Both the position numbers and the translations under genes were made by a program. A model generated the notes under the pieces. That model saw nothing but the letters and a program-made list of their open reading frames with translations. It had not been told where the DNA came from and searched no databases. A stretch of DNA of 43,631 nucleotides, from positions 1-43,631 of IMG/VR virus record IMGVR_UViG_3300049259_000011. One strand, given 5' to 3'. Below, one piece after another: positions 39,332 to 43,631 of the stretch (within the stretch, counting starts at the first letter, position 1; each line of letters starts with the position of its first letter). Source of the DNA: a virus.

Positions 39332-39363
39332 TATATATAGGATACGCCCGATGATGGCAACAA
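39332..39363 (-). promoter_or_regulatory. Putative sigma70-like promoter
   Basis: On the minus strand, TTGTTG at 39363-39358 and TATATA near 39339-39334 are spaced by about 18 bases. They lie 20 to 50 bases before the start at 39313, in an AT-richer gap of about 55 bases that is otherwise empty. This would drive the genes from 39313 to the terminator at 38404. It is a sequence-match call only. Confidence 0.4.
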
Positions 39364-39369
39364 GTTTCG

Positions 39370-39576
39370 TCAAGCGGTGATGATGATTTCTTTGCATCGG
39401 GCAAGGGCGGCGGATGCGCCCGCGATCCATACGAGCCGTAGCTGGCGCGCGTATTCGACCGCGAGATCATCTCGGTCATCGTCTGTCATGGCGTCGATTG
39501 CGTCATCCGGTAGCTTTGCCAGCATGTTGCGCGCGGTTTGGCTCATGTCAGGCGGGATCAGTTCGTCGGCGGGCAT
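39370..39576 (-). CDS. Small acidic helical protein
   Basis: 68 residues from ATG 39576, with GGGAG seven bases upstream. It is acidic and helical (MSQTARNMLAKLPDDAIDAM, then DDDRDDLAVEYARQLRLVWI) with a helical hydrophobic end that repeats Ala. It overlaps the upstream gene by about 19 bases. The acidic helices might mimic DNA or bind a basic partner. No family known. Confidence 0.6.
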   Translation of the reverse strand: MPADELIPPDMSQTARNMLAKLPDDAIDAMTDDDRDDLAVEYARQLRLVWIAGASAALARCKEIIITA

Positions 39577-39755
39577 TGGATATCTCCCAGGATTTGCGTG
39601 ATGGTGGCGGATGGATCGGACAGCGACGGTTGTGGCGTGCGCGTCATGCTGTCCCATACGGCGAGTAGTTCGTGCATGATCTCGACATCAATCGCGATCA
39701 CGCGATGGGCATGTGCGACAAGCCAACCGAGTTCGCGGCGTTGGGCGGATGTCAT
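39558..39755 (-). CDS. Small hypothetical protein
   Basis: 65 residues in an ATGA overlap with the upstream gene. It has a helical start (MTSAQRRELGWLVAHAHRVI), then a helix around EIMHELLAVWDSM, then a Pro/Thr-rich end. It is probably a small helical hairpin. Unknown function. Confidence 0.6.
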   Translation of the reverse strand: MTSAQRRELGWLVAHAHRVIAIDVEIMHELLAVWDSMTRTPQPSLSDPSATITQILGDIQCPPTN

Positions 39756-40147
39756 GGTTCGCCTTCCTTGGTCAATGGTTCCTGCCCGATGCTCTCCCTG
39801 GCCTCAGCCACGGTTGCGGCGTCGGATGCCGCGTCGTCGAACGTGGCGAGGCGCATGGCCGCGACCACGGGGTTTGTGCGAAAGACGACGAAGTGCTCCA
39901 CGTTGTTGATGCTGTCAATCGACAGCGATACGTCGCGCGCCGCGTCGTACATCTCCCGCGCGAAGGTGTCAGCCGGATCGTTCTCGATGGCTGACATCAG
40001 ATACGTGCGGAAGCGATACAACTCGCGCGTGGTGGCTTTCGCGTCTGCGTATGTCATCGGGCCAAGCCTGCCGCGCCGACGAAAGGCTTCGCCGTATTCC
40101 GGCGGGAAGTGGCGATAATCCGCGCGGCGATCAGATCGTTTTGTCAT
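39752..40147 (-). CDS. Hypothetical helical protein
   Basis: 131 residues, joined by ATGA overlaps on both sides. The start is basic and aromatic (MTKRSDRRADYRHFPPEYGE). Long helices follow (DAKATTRELYRFRTYLMSAI, then DTFAREMYDAARDVSLSIDS) and an acidic end. No motif is recognised. The overlap chain 40356-40147-39755 indicates one polycistronic unit. Confidence 0.6.
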   Translation of the reverse strand: MTKRSDRRADYRHFPPEYGEAFRRRGRLGPMTYADAKATTRELYRFRTYLMSAIENDPADTFAREMYDAARDVSLSIDSINNVEHFVVFRTNPVVAAMRLATFDDAASDAATVAEARESIGQEPLTKEGEP

Positions 40148-40356
40148 GCTTTGCTCCTAAGTCCGGGAAGTGTGCCGAGCGCGACGTATTCACTCAACAA
40201 ACGCGCTTCGAGTATCCGCATTGAACCGACGCGGCAAGCCATTTCGCTTGGCCGTTCGTTGTGTTTTGGTTTCGATTGACGCTTGATATACTGACCAAGC
40301 GCGGCGGTGATTGTGACAAGTTCTTCGCGGCTAAGCGAGAGATTGATTGTGGTCAT
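40144..40356 (-). CDS. Small hypothetical protein
   Basis: 70 residues from ATG 40356. LSLSREELVTITAALGQYIK and EARLLSEYVALGTLPGLRSK form two helices with a basic loop between, a shape known from many short phage early proteins. ATGA overlaps the next gene. Unknown function. Confidence 0.6.
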   Translation of the reverse strand: MTTINLSLSREELVTITAALGQYIKRQSKPKHNERPSEMACRVGSMRILEARLLSEYVALGTLPGLRSKA

Positions 40357-40359
40357 GTG

Positions 40360-40473
40360 TCAATGTCCCCATATCATCCAGCCCGTGAATGTGCCGAGGC
40401 TGGCGGCGGTTGAGAGAATGCCTAGGATCAAGCAAACTGATCCTGGGCGATTGAACCATGGCGGGTTATGCAT
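40360..40473 (-). CDS. 37-residue membrane protein
   Basis: ATG 40473 overlaps the previous stop (40466) and the frame ends at TGA 40360-40362, four bases before the next start. After MHNPPWFNRPG there is one membrane segment (SVCLILGILSTAASLGTF) and then TGWMIWGH. The perfect fit between two genes makes it likely real. It is another of the single-span micro-proteins in the early arm. Confidence 0.55.
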   Translation of the reverse strand: MHNPPWFNRPGSVCLILGILSTAASLGTFTGWMIWGH

Positions 40474-40696
40474 CGCGTTTGTTTAATGTAGGCGATGCAT
40501 TCCGCACGGTTGCGGCGAGACGCATCCGCAATGTATCGCCATACAGTTTTTCGACTTCATCGCACGCGGCGAGAAACCTGCCGCGATTGAAACGTTTGTT
40601 GTCTTGCTCCAATGTGTCGGCCAGCAATTTCCGTTGCGTCTCGTCTAGCGTCTCACCTGCGAACGTGGCGAGTAGTTCGTAATCTTTGTGGATCAT
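40466..40696 (-). CDS. Small hypothetical helical protein
   Basis: 76 residues from ATG 40696 with AAAGGA nine bases upstream. It is helical and charged throughout (YELLATFAGETLDETQRKLL, then RFNRGRFLAACDEVEKLYGD). The frame is open to 40795, but the leader there holds the repeats and hairpin instead. Unknown family; possibly a dimer. Confidence 0.6.
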   Translation of the reverse strand: MIHKDYELLATFAGETLDETQRKLLADTLEQDNKRFNRGRFLAACDEVEKLYGDTLRMRLAATVRNASPTLNKRDA

Positions 40697-40719
40697 GTCA
40701 TGCGTTCCTTTCGTGGTGT

Positions 40720-40762
40720 GTGAGCCGGGCCGCTCACGATTGCAGCCCGGCTCACGATTGCA
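40720..40762. promoter_or_regulatory. Perfect inverted repeat with nested direct repeats
   Basis: GTGAGCCGGGC (40720-40730) and GCCCGGCTCAC (40745-40755) form a perfect 11-bp inverted repeat with a 14-base centre. The 13-base GCTCACGATTGCA occurs at 40732-40744 and again at 40750-40762. The element lies in the 130-base gap between the DUF932 gene and the 76-residue gene. It could be a repressor or replication-protein site or an attenuator hairpin. Confidence 0.5.
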
Positions 40763-40830
40763 CTGGTCTATGCGCCGCGAATTGAGGGGATGCATCGTGC
40801 CTCGTGTTGCATTCCCTCTCAGTGTCTCCG

Positions 40831-41934
40831 CTATGCGGCGAGCTTAAGCAATGCGCCCGCTTCGCGTTCGATCTTAACCCGTGCGTCAACATGCTGTAGC
40901 TGTCGGGCGTATGCGGTTGCGCCCGTGATCGCATCCCATAAAAACTCAACGGGACGATCCTCTTCGATCATGTGCGCCGCTTGAATGTTCTGCGCCATGC
41001 CTTTCCCGAACCGCTTCGCGAGAAAGTCTTCGACATCGCCGGCAATCTTGGCCGATTGTGCGGCTTTGATCGTGGCTTCGACCGGCATGGCCGGCGCGTT
41101 CGCATATGTCCGCAGGATTGGCTTTACTTCCTCAATCCATCTATGTGGCGCTCCGGCCGTATGCTTGATGCCGATCTCGGTAAACTGAGACGCACCCCAT
41201 ATGATCCTGTTGCAACACACGTAATCGAACAGGAACATCCCGAGCACGAGTTTGCCGCCTCCAACTTCGCTATTGGAGACGTAAAACCCGCGTGCGAGTG
41301 AGCCGCTTTCGCCATGCCGGCGGTTGGCGATCTCAACGCGGTTTTCTTCGTCCGCGAGAAATATCCAACAATCCCGGTCACTGGCATACAGCGTTGTGTT
41401 TGCCTTTGTCACGCTGTCGAGACGCTTCCCGAATTCGCCGGGAATGCGCCACGATCCGGTGACGCCATCGCCATATTCATGCACAAGCGTCTCGGCTATG
41501 TCCGCATTCCAAACCGGCCCATAATTCGGGCCATTGACAGCGCCGAGATGCAACGTTCCGCCGTCGCGCTTGCGAAGCAACACGGAAACATCCTCGACGT
41601 TGCGGGCATAATGCAGACCCCAGTTTATGCAATCTGCTGCGAGTGCGCCTGGCATCCCACTATCACGTATGTAGGATGACGGAACACCTGCCAAGCTGCA
41701 CAGCTGGCCGAAACTCCAATGTGTGAATTGCGCTGGATGACCGTTCGGGCCAGCCACGGCGATGTCTTTCGGATCGTTGGCGGATGGCACGACAGTCAGC
41801 CCGCGGTTCGGCATGGTGCGCCGCGCCGAGTGTTGACGTTCATATGAACAGAACGCCGCGAGTTCATGTAGGCTGCAAAACCTCTCGTCACTTGGCCGCG
41901 AAGCCCATTGCCTTGAGGCTGTCATAAGTTCCAT
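40831..41934 (-). CDS. DUF932-like phage/plasmid protein
   Basis: 367 residues from ATG 41934 with AGGAG seven bases upstream. The frame back to 41982 covers a palindrome. The layout matches DUF932 (TIGR03299-type) proteins: FTHWSFGQLCSLAGVPSSYI, then VSVLLRKRDGGTLHLGAVNG, then ETLVHEYGDGVTGSWRIPGE, WIFLADEENRVEI, and VLGMFLFDYVCCNRIIWGAS. Such proteins are common in phages and plasmids; their role is not known and has been linked to early replication or host takeover. It is the first large gene of the early arm and has its own promoter and operator-like palindrome. Confidence 0.75.
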   Translation of the reverse strand: MELMTASRQWASRPSDERFCSLHELAAFCSYERQHSARRTMPNRGLTVVPSANDPKDIAVAGPNGHPAQFTHWSFGQLCSLAGVPSSYIRDSGMPGALAADCINWGLHYARNVEDVSVLLRKRDGGTLHLGAVNGPNYGPVWNADIAETLVHEYGDGVTGSWRIPGEFGKRLDSVTKANTTLYASDRDCWIFLADEENRVEIANRRHGESGSLARGFYVSNSEVGGGKLVLGMFLFDYVCCNRIIWGASQFTEIGIKHTAGAPHRWIEEVKPILRTYANAPAMPVEATIKAAQSAKIAGDVEDFLAKRFGKGMAQNIQAAHMIEEDRPVEFLWDAITGATAYARQLQHVDARVKIEREAGALLKLAA

Positions 41935-41969
41935 TTGATCTCTCCTATGTGCGACAAGATTGCCGCCAT

Positions 41970-41995
41970 AAGCATCAAACAATCGCTTGATGCTT
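41970..41995. promoter_or_regulatory. Palindrome, likely operator over the DUF932 start site
   Basis: AAGCATCAA at 41970-41978 and TTGATGCTT at 41987-41995 are perfect inverted repeats with an 8-base centre. They lie 7 to 32 bases downstream of the -10 box of the candidate promoter, where a bound repressor would block RNA polymerase. As RNA it would form a hairpin in the leader before AGGAG. Confidence 0.5.
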
Positions 41996-42001
41996 AAAGC
42001 G

Positions 42002-42031
42002 ATTATCTTGATTGTGCTGCAAACCCCTCAA
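42002..42031 (-). promoter_or_regulatory. Sigma70-like promoter for the DUF932 gene
   Basis: On the minus strand TTGAGG (42031-42026) and GATAAT (42007-42002) are spaced by exactly 18 bases. Both hexamers are close to consensus, and the ATG at 41934 follows at about 65 bases. This is the best -35/-10 match I found in the window. Confidence 0.5.
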
Positions 42032-42052
42032 CCATGCTGCCGGATGTTGATC

Positions 42053-42244
42053 CTAGTAGTTCAGAGCGACGCTTTTTATTTCGTATTTGTGACCGGGCGT
42101 TGTTTCGATCCCGATGAAACGCAATGCGGCAATCGCTGCCGCACCTTCGGACGCGTATGCTTCGGGCATGACGCTGTATGTACTGGCTTCGGGCCAATAA
42201 TGAAGCACGAGCCAAACCGTTTCGAGAACGTTGCGGCGGCTCAT
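42053..42244 (-). CDS. Small early hypothetical protein
   Basis: 63 residues from ATG 42244 with GGAGGG upstream, in an ATGA overlap with the first membrane gene. NVLETVWLVLHYWPEASTYS, then ASEGAAAIAALRFIGIETTP, then KYEIKSVAL suggests a small mixed fold. Longer frames upstream are shadows. No family known. Confidence 0.6.
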   Translation of the reverse strand: MSRRNVLETVWLVLHYWPEASTYSVMPEAYASEGAAAIAALRFIGIETTPGHKYEIKSVALNY

Positions 42245-42582
42245 CGTGCCGCCCTCCGTTGAATTCCGTTCAAGGCGTATTCGATTGTCGAAAGCGGTCG
42301 CACGAAACCCGCATCGCGTGCGAGCTTGCAAAGTTCTAACAGCGACGCGCCGCTCATATACAACAGCCGCAGCGCGTCGATCATGGCGCGACGATCCTCG
42401 GTCATTGCGCGGCCCGCCGTGCGATGTAAACTGAACCGCCAACGCGGGCGATCCGCCAGAACCATAGCCCGCCAACCTAAACGGGCGCGTAAGACTAAAA
42501 CTGCTGCGATGATACACGACAGCGGAAACCACGCGGCCATGACATGCAACACGATGAAAGTCGTTTGATCGATTAGATACAT
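42241..42582 (-). CDS. Early membrane protein with helical C-terminus
   Basis: 113 residues from ATG 42582, with GAGGGG nine bases upstream. One membrane segment lies near residues 8 to 30 (TFIVLHVMAAWFPLSCIIAA, then VLVLRARLG), which could also be a hairpin. The cytoplasmic part is helical (DRRAMIDALRLLYMSGASLL, then ELCKLARDAGFVRPLSTIEY). It is the first gene of the main early unit, downstream of the TATAAT box at 42684-42679. Proteins of this place often interfere with the host envelope or block superinfection. Confidence 0.6.
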   Translation of the reverse strand: MYLIDQTTFIVLHVMAAWFPLSCIIAAVLVLRARLGWRAMVLADRPRWRFSLHRTAGRAMTEDRRAMIDALRLLYMSGASLLELCKLARDAGFVRPLSTIEYALNGIQRRAAR

Positions 42583-42662
42583 GCTCTTGTCCCCTCGATT
42601 GCGGGGCAGCATGGTTGAAAGGTTTGCAGATATGCGCGGCACTCTCCGTCTACCTACCAAAC

Positions 42663-42684
42663 CGCGCCGTGAGGCGCGATTATA
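42663..42684 (-). promoter_or_regulatory. Perfect TATAAT box with overlapping palindrome
   Basis: TATAAT on the minus strand at 42684-42679 is a perfect -10 box about 100 bases before the first early gene. No good -35 lies 16 to 18 bases upstream. Directly downstream, CGCGCC-TCAC-GGCGCG (42678-42663) is a perfect palindrome over the likely start site. An activator-dependent or repressed promoter would fit this. Confidence 0.45.
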
Positions 42685-42722
42685 TCGACGTTAGAGCGAG
42701 TGCCGTTGTGGATGCCGTGGAA

Positions 42723-42787
42723 CCTGGGATGTTTCGCCCTGGGATCGGCGAGCGCAGACCAGAATGACGTTGGCTGGTCTGCTGCGC
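42723..42787. promoter_or_regulatory. Direct repeat and stem in control region
   Basis: CCTGGGAT occurs at 42723-42730 and again at 42738-42745, 15 bases apart. Next to it GCAGACCAG (42754-42762) and CTGGTCTGC (42774-42782) form a 9-bp stem with an 11-base loop. These sites lie 40 to 100 bases upstream of the TATAAT box, where an activator would bind. No gene is supported between 42583 and 43053. Confidence 0.4.
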
Positions 42788-42919
42788 CGTGGCAGCAAGG
42801 GATTGATAGCACGCGCGCGCGAGGGGCGCAAGCCCTCTAGCCCACATTTTTCGCCGACCCGGCTTGCCCTCTTAACGCTCTTGCGTCAAGGCGGATTTGC
42901 CCATCTGTCGGAGGGTGAT

Positions 42920-43046
42920 GACCTACTATATGTAGTGTGTGTAAGGTGTATATATACTATAAGAGAGATATATTGTTACACCAAAATCACTAGATATACC
43001 CCATATTTCCAAAATCATCACAAGATATGGGGAGATATAGAGGGTG
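42920..43046. other. AT-rich segment with CCCCATAT inverted repeat
   Basis: This stretch is visibly much richer in A and T than the rest of the genome. It contains a perfect inverted repeat, CCCCATAT (42999-43006) and ATATGGGG (43025-43032). Further AT elements such as TATATATACTATAAG lie around 42950. It is beside the TGCAAC iterons, as expected for a DNA-unwinding element of an origin. A plus-strand open frame through it (42764 to 43210) has no protein character. Confidence 0.45.
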
Positions 43047-43053
43047 TTTTCGT

Positions 43054-43206
43054 CTATGCGGCTTTGACGTTAGGCGGTAAAGCGATCTCGCGGGCTAGAG
43101 CGCAACGGCCGATTGCCTCACTTGCTATCAATGCCCGTTCAACGCGAAATCGATCCAACGCATTCACCCATGATGCAATCGACGGAACCGACCATGCAAC
43201 GCGCAT
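43054..43206 (-). CDS. 50-residue leftward protein in control region
   Basis: ATG 43206 to TAG 43054-43056. The sequence is helical and balanced (SIASWVNALDRFRVERALIA, then SEAIGRCALAREIALPPNV). It reads better as protein than the plus-strand frame over the same bases. The ribosome site is poor. It would be the first leftward gene after the iterons, so it might encode a small regulator or an origin-binding protein. Confidence 0.45.
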   Translation of the reverse strand: MRVAWSVPSIASWVNALDRFRVERALIASEAIGRCALAREIALPPNVKAA

Positions 43207-43478
43207 CTGATGGGCTGAACGATCCGGCATGCCTACCTAGCTCACGATGTTGTGTGCCCGTGGCGAGGTTGTTTGGTGCCGTGTCGTCGATGTGTTGTTG
43301 CTTAACATTGCGTATCATCCGCGCAATTGCAACATCATTCTCATCGCATTGTTAATGTTGATGACGATGCAACGTGTTCGTTGTATGTATGCATCATGAT
43401 ATCAATGCAACATCTACATGATGATGATGTATGAGTGATCGATTCATCACATGATGCAACATTATCGTCACTGTTGCA
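43195..43478. repeat. TGCAAC iteron cluster, probable replication origin or control site
   Basis: The hexamer TGCAAC occurs at 43195-43200, 43328-43333, 43368-43373, 43406-43411 and 43455-43460, three of them as TGCAACAT. An inverted copy GTTGCA lies at 43473-43478. Near-inverted arms CTTAACATTGCG (about 43301) and CGCATTGTTAATG (about 43345) flank the first dense copies. ATGATG-type repeats fill the rest. The area between the leftward 43206 start and the first rightward gene has no supported protein gene. Iterons with adjoining AT-rich DNA are typical of origins bound by an initiator. Confidence 0.55.
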
Positions 43479-43504
43479 TGGATGTGACGGGTGGGCCGGG
43501 TGGG

Positions 43505-43631
43505 GCGGTGTGGCCCCCATGGGGTCATCTTTATATTCTTGGATGGAGTTTAGAACGGGGGTTGGATTGGGAAGCTGCTATCAATCCCTATGAACCCCTA
43601 ATGCGCCGTAAGCGTTTACTTGACAACACAC
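43505..43631. repeat. Right copy of 127-bp terminal repeat
   Basis: Identical over all 127 bases to positions 1 to 127. When the circle is closed, the control region runs from about 43207 through 43504 and on to position 145, in front of the first rightward gene. Confidence 0.97.

Noticed and set aside
42764-43210. 148-residue plus-strand open frame in the control region
   Set aside because: It runs through AT-rich and repeat DNA, changes composition midway, has no ribosome site, and the minus-strand frame at 43054-43206 reads more like a protein.
43195-43480. CRISPR-like array in the iteron region
   Set aside because: Repeats are only 6 to 8 bases, unevenly spaced and partly inverted, which does not fit a CRISPR.

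Overview
The window looks like a complete genome of a tailed bacteriophage with podovirus-type gene content. The first 127 bases are repeated exactly as the last 127 bases, so the contig closes into a circle of 43,504 bp. A 127-base overlap is what an assembler using 127-mers leaves on a circular or terminally redundant molecule, so it says nothing about the true packaged ends. I see no integrase, no excisionase, no phage RNA polymerase, no tRNA gene that I can recognise and no CRISPR array. A GcrA-like helix-turn-helix protein (GcrA is an alphaproteobacterial regulator), together with the general protein style, suggests an alphaproteobacterial host. That host call is an inference. The phage is probably virulent and uses host RNA polymerase.

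Layout. Genes run divergently from one control region (about 42,600 to 43,504 and on through 1 to 145) and converge near 23,310 to 23,393, where the last genes of the two arms overlap tail to tail. The plus-strand arm (146 to 23,393) is the late arm. It starts with a small-terminase-like protein and a lysis-like set: membrane coiled-coil protein, holin-like protein, lipoprotein and a micro-protein. Next come a zincin-like protein, a beta-helix protein with a signal peptide, the large terminase, a PurD-like ATP-grasp enzyme, portal, scaffold, capsid, decoration and connector proteins, tail-collar-type fibre proteins, and a large tail hub. The arm ends with a GNAT acetyltransferase, two internal or ejection proteins (one ending in a self-cleaving S74-type chaperone domain) and a transglycosylase-containing ejection protein.

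The minus-strand arm (43,206 down to 23,311) is the early and replication arm. It begins with many tiny genes, a DUF932 protein and several unknown proteins, mostly joined by ATGA, TTGA or TGATG overlaps that imply translational coupling. Then come a Cas4/RecB-like nuclease, a Sak4-like RecA-fold ATPase, a MazG/DUF550-like pyrophosphohydrolase, a lysozyme-like protein, an SSB-like protein, a DUF6378 protein and the GcrA-like protein. The arm ends with the DNA polymerase genes and a DUF3987-type helicase/primase.

The most striking feature is a family A DNA polymerase split into two separate genes. The first (27,415 to 29,097) carries an N-terminal uracil-DNA glycosylase domain, a 3'-5' exonuclease domain and the start of the polymerase domain, and stops just after the NLQN motif. 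The second (25,087 to 25,869) begins just before catalytic motif A and carries motifs A, B and C. Five small genes lie between them, including a stand-alone DEDDh exonuclease. Other unusual points are the PurD-like enzyme coupled to the large terminase, an iteron-rich and AT-rich probable origin, several genes of 35 to 60 codons, and three places where small genes appear broken by a shifted frame or an amber codon.
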